A stretch of DNA of 64,000 bases from Anaerocolumna sp. AGMB13020 (GTDB lineage: Bacteria > Bacillota > Clostridia > Lachnospirales > Lachnospiraceae), in contig NZ_CP136910.1 in NCBI RefSeq assembly GCF_033100115.1, positions 4,653,001 through 4,717,000 on the forward strand, written 5' to 3'. Both the position numbers and the translations under genes were made by a program. This document shows positions 48,331-57,028 of this stretch, piece after piece; positions within the stretch are counted from its first letter, which is position 1, and every line of letters starts with the position of its first letter. The notes under the pieces are model-generated. The model had not been told where the DNA came from. It did not search any database and saw only the letters and a list, made by a program, of their open reading frames with translations.

Positions 48331-50130
48331 TTATATATCCGCAGCTTTATTCAGGAAATCATACTGAGAAACGAAAAGCTTATGGTAGTAGCCGTCATTT
48401 TCCATCAGTTTATCATGATTTCCCATTTCAAGGATCTTACCTTTATCCACATAGAGAATACAGTCGGAATTCTTTATGGTGGAAAGGCGGTGTGCGATGA
48501 TAAAGGAGGTACGACCCTTTAAGAGTTTTGCAAGGCCTTCCTGTAAAAGAATCTCCGTCTCTGTGTCAATACTTGAAGTAGCTTCATCCAGAATCAGAAT
48601 CTTAGGATCTGCCAAAAGTGCTCTTGCAAAGGATATAAGCTGACGCTGACCGGCAGAAAGGCGGCTGCCGCGTTCATTTACTTCCGTTTCATAACCTTTC
48701 TCCAGACCCATGATAAAGTCGTGGGCACATACTGTCTTAGCTGCCTCCATAACCTGTTCATTGGTAGCGTCCATATTACCGTAACGGATATTATCCATAA
48801 TGGTTCCTGAGAAAATGAAGCTGTCCTGAAGCATGACACCCATCTGTTTTCTTAAGGATTTAATGGTAACATCATTAATATCCACACCATCTATCAGAAT
48901 ACTTCCGGAATCCAGGTTATAGAATCGGCTGATTAGGTTAATGATGGTAGTCTTGCCTGCACCGGTAGGACCTACAATGGCAAAGGATTCACCCTGTTTG
49001 GCAGTAAAGTTGATTCCGTTTAAAATCGGAAGGCCTTCTTCGTAGCTGAAGACTACATCCTTAAAATCTACAGTTCCTTTGATAGAAGGCATTTCCACGG
49101 CACCTTCCTTGTCCTTTACCAGTACCGGCTCATCAATGGTTTCAAAAATTCTCTCAAGATAAGAGATAGCAGTAAGGAGAGAATTATAAAAGCTTGCCAG
49201 TGTGTTGACAGGTGCCCAGAAACGGCCGATATATCCGGTAAAGGCAATCAGAACACCGACGGTAACACCGCTTACATCTCCTGTAATCCAGCTTACACCA
49301 AGGATATAAACAGCAGCCATGGTAAGGGTTGAGATATTATCAATGGCGGGCCATAAGAGGAAGTTGTATTTAACTGCTTTCATCCAGGCATCACTGTATT
49401 TACCGCTTAAGCTGTTGAAAATCTTAATGTTTTCCTCCTCTCTGACAAAGCTCTGCGTAACACGGATACCGTTGATACTCTCTGCAATATAAGCATTTAA
49501 GTTAGAGGACTTGTTGCTGGAAATCTGCCAGGCAATACGCTGTTTCTTCTTTATAAAGAAGATTACTGCCATTAGTATGGGAAGACCCAGTAAACATACA
49601 ATTGTCAGCCTGATATTTATGGACAGCATAAATATTACGATGAAGACCAAACTGAACAAATCGGTAATAGTATTGATAATACCGTTTGATAGAAGGTCAC
49701 TTAAGCTGTTAACATAATTTACGACCCTTACCTGAATCTTGCCGTGGGGACGGTCATCATAATAGGAGAAGGGCAGTTCCTGCAGATGGTTAAAAATATC
49801 ACTTCTGATTTTATGGATGATGTTCTGGCCAAGTTTTGTAGTAATCTGAATCTTTAAGCGGAGAATTACTACCACTATAAGGTTTAACAGCATCAAGACA
49901 ATACTGATCATGATAACTCCCCTGATATTTTGATTGGGGATATAATCATCCATGATCATCATCAGGATTCTTGGTGTGAACATACCAAGGGCACTGGAGA
50001 TAACCATTAAAAGGATTGTAAAATACATTTCCTTGCGATGGGGCTTAATATAGGAATAAAGTCGTTTCAATTGTTCAAAGCTGAATTCGCTCTGGAGGGT
50101 TTCGTCAATATCGTATTTATTACGGGCCAT
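48331..50130 (-). CDS. Heterodimeric multidrug-type ABC exporter, subunit with canonical site
   Basis: A 599-residue half-transporter similar to YheH/BmrD: membrane domain (about 35-320) and ATPase domain with Walker A GPTGAGKTT, signature LSAGQRQL, Walker B ILILDEATSSIDTETE and H-loop FIIAHRLSTI. It begins on the last base of the partner gene stop (TAATG), so the two are translationally coupled. Together they form an exporter, often for drugs or lipids; the substrate is unknown. The neighbouring divergent AraC regulator may control it. Confidence 0.88.
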   Translation of the reverse strand: MARNKYDIDETLQSEFSFEQLKRLYSYIKPHRKEMYFTILLMVISSALGMFTPRILMMIMDDYIPNQNIRGVIMISIVLMLLNLIVVVILRLKIQITTKLGQNIIHKIRSDIFNHLQELPFSYYDDRPHGKIQVRVVNYVNSLSDLLSNGIINTITDLFSLVFIVIFMLSINIRLTIVCLLGLPILMAVIFFIKKKQRIAWQISSNKSSNLNAYIAESINGIRVTQSFVREEENIKIFNSLSGKYSDAWMKAVKYNFLLWPAIDNISTLTMAAVYILGVSWITGDVSGVTVGVLIAFTGYIGRFWAPVNTLASFYNSLLTAISYLERIFETIDEPVLVKDKEGAVEMPSIKGTVDFKDVVFSYEEGLPILNGINFTAKQGESFAIVGPTGAGKTTIINLISRFYNLDSGSILIDGVDINDVTIKSLRKQMGVMLQDSFIFSGTIMDNIRYGNMDATNEQVMEAAKTVCAHDFIMGLEKGYETEVNERGSRLSAGQRQLISFARALLADPKILILDEATSSIDTETEILLQEGLAKLLKGRTSFIIAHRLSTIKNSDCILYVDKGKILEMGNHDKLMENDGYYHKLFVSQYDFLNKAADI

Positions 50131-51887
50131 TAATTGTACACCTCCTTATAATTTCCGCCTGCAAACTGGTCGAACTCACCGTATTGGTGGTTAAATACTG
50201 TATAATAATAGCCCTTCTTATTGATGAGAGAATCATGATTGCCGGATTCTATTATCTTACCGTTATCCAATACCAGAATGAGGTCGGCATCTTTAATGGA
50301 GGAAATACGGTGGGCAATGATAAATACTGTCTTATCGGACAGGGAACCTAACTGCTGCTGAATCTGTGTTTCAGTTTCCATATCCACGGCTGAGGTAGTA
50401 TCATCAAGAATAACGATGGAAGGATTCTTAAGCAGGGCTCTGGCTAAGGAAATACGCTGTTTCTGTCCGCCGGAGAGACCCATACCTCTTTCACCGACAA
50501 TGGTATCGTAGCCGTCAGGCATATTCATGATAAAGTCATGAGCATTGGCAACCTTGGCAGCTTCTTTCACTTCCTCCAGGGTGCAGTTGGGATTGCCGTA
50601 GGCAATATTACCTTCAATGGTATCAGAAAACAGGAATACATCCTGCATTGCCATACCGATATTACTGCGAAGCTGGTATAAGTCCATGTCCTTGAGATTA
50701 ATACCGTCAACAGTAATTTCTCCATCAGTAACATCATAGAAACGGCATAACAGGTTCATAAGGGTGGATTTACCAGCCCCGGTGGCACCGATAATACCTA
50801 CGGTCTGACCGGGTTTTACTTTAAAATTAATATCCGTTAAGATAACATCATCTTCTGCTTTGTAATGGACATTTTTAAATTCCAGAATACCTTCAAAGCG
50901 TTTGGATTTCTGCCCTTTGTAAGGAGTCTTAATGCCTGGTTCCTCTTTGATCGTGGAGTAGATCTTCTCGGCAGAAGTAACAAAACGCTGGTAATCGTTA
51001 GCCAGCCAGCCTGCCATTCTCAGAGGGTTATTAAGCATCCAGAGGTATCCGCTGACAGTTACCATCTTTCCTATGGTAATATAACCTTTGATCACCATGA
51101 TACCACCCACCAGGTAAAGGATTACTGTCAGGAAGTTGGCAAGGAATTCGAAAATAGGCACATATTTTTTCCAGATACCAGCAGCAGCAAGCTCTGCATC
51201 TCGGTAGCCATCATTCTCCTTGTTGAATTTCTGGATTTCATAATCTTCTTTGGCAAAGGCCTTAACTACACGGTTACCGCTGACATTTTCCTGCACAAAG
51301 GTGTTAAGGCTTGAAAAGCGCTGTCTGATATTATGAAAGGCAGCCTTAACAGAAGTCAGCTGTTTGCGGGTTAATAATACTGTGATTGGAACAACAGCAA
51401 TCATACAAAGGGCAAGCCTGTAATCAACTGTAAAAATCATAACCAGAGCTATGATAAACAGCAGTGAGTTCTCATAAACAGAATAAATTACATAGGCAAC
51501 GAAGTGCCTGATAGCATCCATATCACCGGTCTGTCTTGACATCAAATCACCGGTCCTGTTCTTATTATAAAAAGTAAAGTCTTCTTCCAGGAATCTGCGG
51601 TATACATAATCACGCATGTTGTAAAGCATGTTCTGCGAAGTAGTCTCAAATATCACAAGAAATCGATATTTTACAAGAGATCTTACTACAGTAGTACCGA
51701 TGAGAAGCAGTACCAGTTCAGGAAGTATTCCTGTGTTCCCGCCTTTGATAACATCGTCCACGATAATACCGGATATGTAAGGATTGACGATGGTCAAAAG
51801 ACAGGATACGGTAACTAATAACAATGCTGTCATCAGTCGAAAGCGGTGTTTTTTCAAAAATGAAAAAACCCATTGCATTGCTGTCAT
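50130..51887 (-). CDS. Heterodimeric multidrug-type ABC exporter, subunit with degenerate site
   Basis: A 585-residue half-transporter similar to YheI/BmrC. Walker A is GATGAGKST and the signature LSGGQKQR is normal, but Walker B ends in IVILDDTTSAVD, with Asp where catalytic Glu is expected. Heterodimeric exporters typically have one such non-hydrolytic site, formed with the partner. GGAGG lies 9 bases before the ATG. It is the first gene of the two-gene operon. Confidence 0.88.
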   Translation of the reverse strand: MTAMQWVFSFLKKHRFRLMTALLLVTVSCLLTIVNPYISGIIVDDVIKGGNTGILPELVLLLIGTTVVRSLVKYRFLVIFETTSQNMLYNMRDYVYRRFLEEDFTFYNKNRTGDLMSRQTGDMDAIRHFVAYVIYSVYENSLLFIIALVMIFTVDYRLALCMIAVVPITVLLTRKQLTSVKAAFHNIRQRFSSLNTFVQENVSGNRVVKAFAKEDYEIQKFNKENDGYRDAELAAAGIWKKYVPIFEFLANFLTVILYLVGGIMVIKGYITIGKMVTVSGYLWMLNNPLRMAGWLANDYQRFVTSAEKIYSTIKEEPGIKTPYKGQKSKRFEGILEFKNVHYKAEDDVILTDINFKVKPGQTVGIIGATGAGKSTLMNLLCRFYDVTDGEITVDGINLKDMDLYQLRSNIGMAMQDVFLFSDTIEGNIAYGNPNCTLEEVKEAAKVANAHDFIMNMPDGYDTIVGERGMGLSGGQKQRISLARALLKNPSIVILDDTTSAVDMETETQIQQQLGSLSDKTVFIIAHRISSIKDADLILVLDNGKIIESGNHDSLINKKGYYYTVFNHQYGEFDQFAGGNYKEVYN

Positions 51888-51989
51888 AATATTTAGCCTC
51901 CACTCTTATGCCGGCCTGTATTTTATGATATGGCGCAGCATCTGTATTTTAAGATTCTGTTCTATTATAGTATCAGACCACAAAAATAA

Positions 51990-52018
51990 AATGTACTTTG
52001 TTATGAAAAGCATGTCAA
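51990..52018 (-). promoter_or_regulatory. Promoter of ABC exporter operon
   Basis: On the minus strand TTGACA (52018-52013), 17 bp, TACATT (51995-51990), about 100 bp before the first gene. Confidence 0.5.
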
Positions 52019-52080
52019 TTGTTATATAAGGTCAATTATATCGACAAAAATTGCAAAACCATAAAAATATGAAAAAAGGT

Positions 52081-52108
52081 TTTTCAAATCCAAAAAAGAT
52101 GATATAAT
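52081..52108 (+). promoter_or_regulatory. Candidate plus-strand promoter toward the AraC gene
   Basis: TTTTCA (52081-52086), 16 bp, TATAAT (52103-52108). It is upstream of repeat copy C, which would therefore lie in the untranslated leader of the AraC mRNA. Confidence 0.35.
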
Positions 52109-52170
52109 GAAAGAGATGCAACCAAATGAATTTACGAAACGTTTAAGTAGCTTTATTACAATAGAGGCTA

Positions 52171-52330
52171 GAGCGTGTTTGAAGCCAGTTGCACCGTTCT
52201 GAGTGCCTCACTTGAATTTATGACTTGCTGCAATATAGAAAAGGCAATCCCCCAACGCATTTTTGTATTGCTAACAAAAGAAGAAAGTGGAAGCACAGTC
52301 CGGCTCAAGAAGTCTTCAGACGCACCCTGG
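52171..52330 (+). repeat. MITE-like dispersed repeat, copy C
   Basis: It begins GAGCGTGTTTGAAGCC and ends CTTCAGACGCACCCTGG; the ends are imperfect inverted repeats. The 3' 48 bases match copy A at most positions. It lies in the 5' region of the AraC gene, ending 33 bp before the start codon. Confidence 0.65.
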
Positions 52331-52362
52331 GGGAGAGTATAAATCAGAGAAGGAGGAATTCT

Positions 52363-53253
52363 ATGTGCCAGCACCAGTTTGATATAACCTACTATGACTT
52401 AAACCCGACAATATTATTTGTCAGTAAGCAGAAGATGGTTAAGGAAAGCAGTTACCATGAGCATGATTTTACCGAACTGACATATATATTATCAGGAAAA
52501 GGCAAATATCTGGTGGAAGGAACAGTTTATGATGTAGAGGCCGGGGACGTTATTATGTGTAACCCTGGAGTAAAACATCAGAACATCTTAGTAAATCCCA
52601 AGGAACCAACAGTAGAATTCTTTGCCGGTTTCACAGGCTTTCAGTTTAAGAATATGCCGCCTAATTCTCTGATATTTAAAGACGGAGGGCATATACTTCA
52701 TACATCATCGGAGACGAAGCAGGATATATCAAAACACTGCTATGAGATGATATCTGAAAACGAAAGCTGTAAGGCGGGTAAGTATTTTATGCTGAAAGCG
52801 CATATGATTCAGATTATGCTTCATATAATCAGGGATATTACAGAAGCCGCTACCAGCCAGAAGGGCTTAAATTTTGAGTCCTACAATAAAAGTTATGCAG
52901 TTAAGAAGATCATTAACTACCTGAATGAGAATTACGAGACCAAAATATCCCTTGATCAGATTGCCCATAATATGTACCTAAGCCCTGTATACATCTCCAA
53001 GATATTTAAGGAAGAGACAGGGGAATCACCAATTAATTATTTGATTAAGATACGGCTGGAAAAGGCAAGAGATATCCTTCTGTCTTCGGAAGGGGAGAGT
53101 ATCAAGAGTATTGCCAACCGGGTTGGATATGAGGATGTTTATCATTTCAGCAAGCTGTTTAAGAAATACTATGGAATATCTCCGCTGTACTATAAAAGAT
53201 ACGCCATGGAGAAATTAAGAGGCGAGTCAGAGGAGATGAGCTGCCCTAATTAG
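52363..53253 (+). CDS. AraC-family regulator
   Basis: A 296-residue regulator with an N-terminal cupin (HEHDFTELTYILSGKGKYLV, GDVIMCNPGVKHQN) and a C-terminal pair of helix-turn-helix units (TKISLDQIAHNMYLSPVYIS, GESPINYLIKIRLEKARDIL, GYEDVYHFSKLFKKYYG). The ATG at 52363 follows AGGAGG; the open frame continues upstream through the repeat element but that part has no family similarity. It is divergent from the ABC exporter operon and 17 bp upstream of a nitroreductase gene, so either could be its target. Confidence 0.9.
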   Translation: MCQHQFDITYYDLNPTILFVSKQKMVKESSYHEHDFTELTYILSGKGKYLVEGTVYDVEAGDVIMCNPGVKHQNILVNPKEPTVEFFAGFTGFQFKNMPPNSLIFKDGGHILHTSSETKQDISKHCYEMISENESCKAGKYFMLKAHMIQIMLHIIRDITEAATSQKGLNFESYNKSYAVKKIINYLNENYETKISLDQIAHNMYLSPVYISKIFKEETGESPINYLIKIRLEKARDILLSSEGESIKSIANRVGYEDVYHFSKLFKKYYGISPLYYKRYAMEKLRGESEEMSCPN

Positions 53254-53270
53254 GGTATAAGGAGTCTGCC

Positions 53271-54035
53271 ATGAATCTTTACGAAGCAATTTTTGCCAGG
53301 AAATCTGTCCGTAAATACAGTATGGATAAAATAGATCAAAAGGTACTTGACCATATTGCTAATTTTGCAGAAAGTATACCAATGCTGTCTGATGATATAA
53401 AAGTAAAATATAAGATGGTGGAGCTGGCTGGACTAAAGCGCCTTCAACCGGGGATCCTTACCGTTAAAGCTCCTCATTATCTGGTGCTGTATTCCACAAG
53501 GGAATCGGATTATCAATTAAATGCCGGTTATGTAATGGAACAGATCGCTCTTTATATTACAGCAAGAGGACTTGGCTGTTGTTATATCGCCAATCTGAAT
53601 TTGAAAAATGAAACGGTGGCGGAGGATTATGAACAGGTCATAACCCTTGCTTTTGGAGAGGCTGAGAATGAGGTATACAGACAGAATGAGAAGGCCAGGA
53701 GATTAGCGATTAAGGACATTGCCGTATTTAAGGAAGAAGTGGATAAGAATGTCCGTACGATGATATCTGCTGCCAGATTGTCACCCTCTGTGTTAAACAG
53801 TCAGCCCTGGAGAATGGTTGTATATAATAATCGTATACATCTGTTTTCTACCAGAAACATATTGATGAAAAATGTTATGAAGGAAACCAGACTTATAGAT
53901 ATGGGAATCTGTCTTTCACATCTTCTTATAGCAGCAGAAGAGATGTGGCTGGATGCCAGACCGGTATATATGAATAATATCAGCAGCCAGAATCTAAAGA
54001 AGAATGATTACATCATTAGTGTTAAAATGTCTTAA
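53271..54035 (+). CDS. Nitroreductase-family FMN oxidoreductase (TM1586-like)
   Basis: A 254-residue flavoprotein-fold protein: the opening EAIFARKSVRKYSMDKIDQ carries the Arg-Ser-x-Arg FMN-phosphate motif, and AARLSPSVLNSQPWRMVVY in the second half is the matching cofactor strand. The two halves look like a duplicated nitroreductase fold, as in TM1586-like proteins. The reaction is not assignable; such enzymes reduce quinones or nitro compounds or act in cofactor metabolism. It shares strand and spacing with the AraC gene, so they are probably cotranscribed. Confidence 0.8.
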   Translation: MNLYEAIFARKSVRKYSMDKIDQKVLDHIANFAESIPMLSDDIKVKYKMVELAGLKRLQPGILTVKAPHYLVLYSTRESDYQLNAGYVMEQIALYITARGLGCCYIANLNLKNETVAEDYEQVITLAFGEAENEVYRQNEKARRLAIKDIAVFKEEVDKNVRTMISAARLSPSVLNSQPWRMVVYNNRIHLFSTRNILMKNVMKETRLIDMGICLSHLLIAAEEMWLDARPVYMNNISSQNLKKNDYIISVKMS

Positions 54036-54080
54036 TTTTATATAATAAATATATTAAATAAAAAATTTATCAAATTAGTA

Positions 54081-54109
54081 TTGACATTATATTTCCTATA
54101 TAGTATACT
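54081..54109 (+). promoter_or_regulatory. tRNA-Gly promoter
   Basis: TTGACA (54081-54086), 17 bp, TATACT (54104-54109), a near-consensus promoter 60 bp before the tRNA. Confidence 0.85.
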
Positions 54110-54169
54110 ACTGTATGTGCTGAGGCGGTAAAATAAATAACAAAAAACCTCACACATACAATAGTAAAT

Positions 54170-54241
54170 GCGCGAGTGGCTCAGTGGTGGAGTATCGCCT
54201 TGCCAAGGCGAGGGTCGCGGGTTCGAATCCCGTCTCGCGCT
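54170..54241 (+). tRNA. tRNA-Gly (GCC)
   Basis: The cloverleaf is complete: acceptor GCGCGAG/CTCGCGC, D arm starting GGCTC, anticodon stem TCGCC/GGCGA with loop TTGCCAA (anticodon GCC), T arm GCGGG-TTCGAAT-CCCGT, discriminator T. CCA is not encoded. A tyrosine integrase gene starts on the opposite strand just beyond, so the tRNA 3' end is the likely integration target. Confidence 0.96.
54214..54241 (+). other. Likely attachment site of the integrated element
   Basis: The T arm and acceptor 3' end of tRNA-Gly is the usual crossover segment for tRNA-targeting tyrosine integrases, and the integrase is adjacent. No second copy of this sequence occurs to the right within the window, so the other end of the element lies beyond 64 kb. 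The exact core is unknown. Confidence 0.45.
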
Positions 54242-54254
54242 TGCAGTAATATGA

Positions 54255-54293
54255 GGGTTTAACCTGTCGGAGGGTTAAGCCCTTTCTTCTTTT
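54255..54293 (+). terminator. Terminator of tRNA-Gly
   Basis: GGGTTTAACC (54255-54264) pairs with GGTTAAGCCC (54273-54282), followed by TTTCTTCTTTTTC. It overlaps the 3' end of the integrase gene on the other strand. Confidence 0.75.
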
Positions 54294-55495
54294 TCTTGTC
54301 TTTTTTCTTGTCCTTTCTTGAACAGGATATTTTCCAGCTTATCAACGGCCTGACTTTGCATGGTTCTGGTAGCAGCAGCCTGGTATATATTCTGCGTTGT
54401 GGAAGTCTTAGCGTGTCCCAACATTTCACTAACCACCTTTATATTTGTGTCATTATAAAGAAGAGTAGTAGCGAATCCATGACGGAGATCATGCAGCCTG
54501 ATAACCGGCAGCAGGTGCTTGCCCTTTTCATTATTATTCTTGATGATTTTACGGAATACTTTAGTTAGTGTGTAAGGATTGATAACATTGTTCTTTTCAT
54601 CAGTGATAATATAACCGTTTATCTGCGGTGGTAGTCCTAAAGTAGCAGATATTCGGGCTTGCTTGGTTTTCTGTTCCTCCAGGATTGTAATAACACTTCC
54701 CATTAACTCTATACGTCTATGACTTGATTTTGTCTTAAGGTCTGTTTCTGCCAAATTTGTATCAAGTCCGCGTTGAAGGAAAAGGGTAGAGCCGTCATAA
54801 TCATTCCATCTAAGACCGCATACTTCACTACGTCTCATGCCGGTTGTAGCCAAAAGCAGAAAGGGAAGATAATAAATACCATATCTAACCTCATTTAAGC
54901 CAAGAAAATAATAAGTATCCTCAGGTGTCCATACTTCCATGTCAGGAGTGTCAGGAGATTTTAACTCAATTCCATCACAAGGATTCTTAAGCACATATCC
55001 CCAGGTCTTAGCACTAGAAAAAATGCTATTAAGGATTGAAAATATCTTTCGCTTTGTGGCAGCAGATGGCACAACCTTGTTACGTATCTTCTTACCGTTT
55101 TCATTGAAAGTTTTATCTATCCTCAATTTGAATAAGAACTTTTGTATATCCTGGGTACCAATTTCATCAATAGAAACTTTTTCAAAGTAAGGAAGCACAT
55201 GTTTAGTTACATAACCTTTTGCAGTAGCTACAGACTGAGAAGAATGATATATTTCAGGAACAACTAACTCAAGCCATTGTTCGTATATGTACTTAAGACC
55301 TTCATCCTCACTTACTGGTTTGCCATTGTCGGAGTAATTGACAACCATTTTTGCTAGTGCTGTCTCTGCATCTTTTTTCTTTATGTAACCAGATCCCCAC
55401 TTATAGTCCTTTTTCTTTGTAATGTTATCCTGTCCGCGATAAATGACAGGATAGTAAAGCTTGTTACTCTTTTTTTGCGTAACGTACCCCTTCAT
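54275..55495 (-). CDS. int: Tyrosine-recombinase integrase
   Basis: A 406-residue Tn916/phage-type integrase: N-terminal AP2-like arm-binding domain (KKSNKLYYPVIYRG, KKKDYKWGSGYIKKKDAE), core-binding SAM-like domain (about 65-170), and catalytic domain with Arg in TTGMRRSEVCGLRW, His-x2-Arg in LHDLRHGFAT, His in MLGHAKTSTT and Tyr in NIYQ. The ATG at 55495 follows AAAGGAG; an earlier in-frame start is less likely. It catalyses insertion at the neighbouring tRNA-Gly gene. Confidence 0.95.
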   Translation of the reverse strand: MKGYVTQKKSNKLYYPVIYRGQDNITKKKDYKWGSGYIKKKDAETALAKMVVNYSDNGKPVSEDEGLKYIYEQWLELVVPEIYHSSQSVATAKGYVTKHVLPYFEKVSIDEIGTQDIQKFLFKLRIDKTFNENGKKIRNKVVPSAATKRKIFSILNSIFSSAKTWGYVLKNPCDGIELKSPDTPDMEVWTPEDTYYFLGLNEVRYGIYYLPFLLLATTGMRRSEVCGLRWNDYDGSTLFLQRGLDTNLAETDLKTKSSHRRIELMGSVITILEEQKTKQARISATLGLPPQINGYIITDEKNNVINPYTLTKVFRKIIKNNNEKGKHLLPVIRLHDLRHGFATTLLYNDTNIKVVSEMLGHAKTSTTQNIYQAAATRTMQSQAVDKLENILFKKGQEKRQEKEERA

Positions 55496-55535
55496 AGATC
55501 TCCTTTCGAATTTAGGGTACAAGAAAATACCCTAG

Positions 55536-55564
55536 TTGATAAAAACCAGGGCACGTGATATAAT
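55536..55564 (+). promoter_or_regulatory. Promoter of putative small RNA
   Basis: TTGATA (55536-55541), 17 bp, TATAAT (55559-55564), on the strand opposite to both flanking genes. Confidence 0.65.
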
Positions 55565-55570
55565 ATGCTT

Positions 55571-55658
55571 GTCTAAGGCACTATATCCGGCCTAGTTTTT
55601 ACTAAGTCCATAGTGTATAAACCGTTCTTATGTTACCAGCATAAGGGCGGTTTTTATT
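55571..55658 (+). ncRNA. Putative structured small RNA beside the integrase
   Basis: After the promoter at 55536 comes a nested stem (CACTAT/ATAGTG outside; CTAGT/ACTAAG inside around a T-rich loop), then a second hairpin AAACCG-TTCTTATG / CATAAGG-CGGTTT followed by TTTTATTTG, an intrinsic terminator at 55619-55657. There is no ORF with a ribosome site. The predicted transcript is about 90 nucleotides and lies between two leftward genes. It might base-pair with integrase or element mRNAs, or control the element copy; this is inference. Confidence 0.5.
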
Positions 55659-55662
55659 TGTA

Positions 55663-56976
55663 TTAGGCTATTTGTAATGACTGTCTATACTCTGTTGCTA
55701 AAGCCGTCTTTGTAAACTCTACTGTGTTATTATAATTAGACTTAACGAATGATTCAATTTCGTCTATGGATATCTTGAAAAATTCTTTTCTTAAATTTAT
55801 CTTATTAACGCTTTGTTTTTCAAAATATTGGTGTAAAGATGTTTCTAATGCAGGAGCATCAGTACTAAAAATCATTGCATGCACATCGAACTCAAATGGA
55901 ACGGATGCGCTACTTAATTCCTTAATTCTGTCCATAGGTTGAAGTCGACGCGTCATACCTATTTTATAGATATCATCCCCAAAGGATCCTATGTTTGAAA
56001 TAACATACACATAACCGGCACGAGCATTAGCTTCTCGCTCCAACACAGAAGCTTTGTCATTTTCTAGCTGTTTTAATCTTTCTTCTAATTCTTTTATCTT
56101 ATCAACATATAATTGTTTCTCAATATCGTTATCAGTTTTTTGCAAGTACTGCAATAGCTTTGAAATTTCATTACTACACTGAGCTTGATCCTTCTCTAAT
56201 TTAGCTTTCTCACGCTCGATTTCACGGCGAACTTTCTCTTCTTCAATCATTTGTTCTTTTATAGCTTTTTGTTGTTCTAACTCTTGTTGCTTTTTCAGTT
56301 CATATGTATAAATGAGGTTAAGTTCTTCAAGTTTTAACTCCAACAATTCTTTATTTATGTACATGCCATCTGTAGAAAATATAGTGTTTAATGATTCATA
56401 AGATTTCTGTAGCTTTCCTCTAGAAGCATCAATATTTTTAACAGATAAATTGAGTAAAATATTATCACATTCACTATTAAATAACCGCAATATCTGTTTC
56501 AAATTATTGTTTTGAATTTTTTTAGTAGTATTTGAAGAATATGCTATTTTAACTGCTGAATCAGATTTGATTAATTCTGAAGCTTGAATCTTTATTAAAC
56601 TAAGCTTATTTTTGCATTCCTCAGAAGATAACCCATCATAGTCAGAAAACATATAGTGATCAATAAATACCTGTTTTTCTAATTGAGATATCTCAGAATT
56701 TAAATTCTTAGTAATTTTTTTTAATTCATAATTTGTATTTTCAATCTTTTTCTTTTCCTCAGTATAGTAATCTGATAGTTTTTGGAATTCAATATTTTTA
56801 TTGTTGATAGAATTATCCAGATTATCTACTTCTCCATATTTTTGGACAAGTTTCTTGTTTTCATTATTTTGCATTATTAATAAAACTAATCCAACTAAAG
56901 CAGGAATAACAAGGAACCAAAAAGCAATCAATAAAATAATAAACCATGTTTGTAGATACCATTTTTCTTTGTACAT
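55663..56976 (-). CDS. Membrane-anchored DUF4041-type GIY-YIG (T5orf172) protein
   Basis: About 437 residues. An N-terminal membrane helix (WFIILLIAFWFLVIPALVGL) is followed by long coiled coil (about 45-110 and 225-335) surrounding a DUF4041-like helical segment (SDYDGLSSEECKNKLSLIKI), then a C-terminal T5orf172/GIY-YIG nuclease domain: AGYVYVISNIGSFGDDIYKI, GMTRRLQPMDRIKELSSASV, and ETSLHQYF with a likely catalytic Glu. Start 56976 has AAAGGA 7 bases upstream. It lies between int and the repressor genes, a common cargo position, and may act against competing phages or in DNA processing; this is not established. Confidence 0.72.
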   Translation of the reverse strand: MYKEKWYLQTWFIILLIAFWFLVIPALVGLVLLIMQNNENKKLVQKYGEVDNLDNSINNKNIEFQKLSDYYTEEKKKIENTNYELKKITKNLNSEISQLEKQVFIDHYMFSDYDGLSSEECKNKLSLIKIQASELIKSDSAVKIAYSSNTTKKIQNNNLKQILRLFNSECDNILLNLSVKNIDASRGKLQKSYESLNTIFSTDGMYINKELLELKLEELNLIYTYELKKQQELEQQKAIKEQMIEEEKVRREIEREKAKLEKDQAQCSNEISKLLQYLQKTDNDIEKQLYVDKIKELEERLKQLENDKASVLEREANARAGYVYVISNIGSFGDDIYKIGMTRRLQPMDRIKELSSASVPFEFDVHAMIFSTDAPALETSLHQYFEKQSVNKINLRKEFFKISIDEIESFVKSNYNNTVEFTKTALATEYRQSLQIA

Positions 56977-57028
56977 TTTCATGTCCTTTCATATGTAAAA
57001 TAATATAAATACCAGGTGAAAATTATTA

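Noticed and set aside
48166..48522. Plus-strand open frame of 118 codons over the MITE-like copy B and ABC gene end
   Set aside because: It lies mostly antisense to the ABC gene, lacks a ribosome site and has no family features.
52225..52362. N-terminal extension of the AraC protein through repeat copy C
   Set aside because: The open frame continues upstream, but AGGAGG precedes the ATG at 52363 and the extension shows repeat-derived sequence, not an AraC domain.
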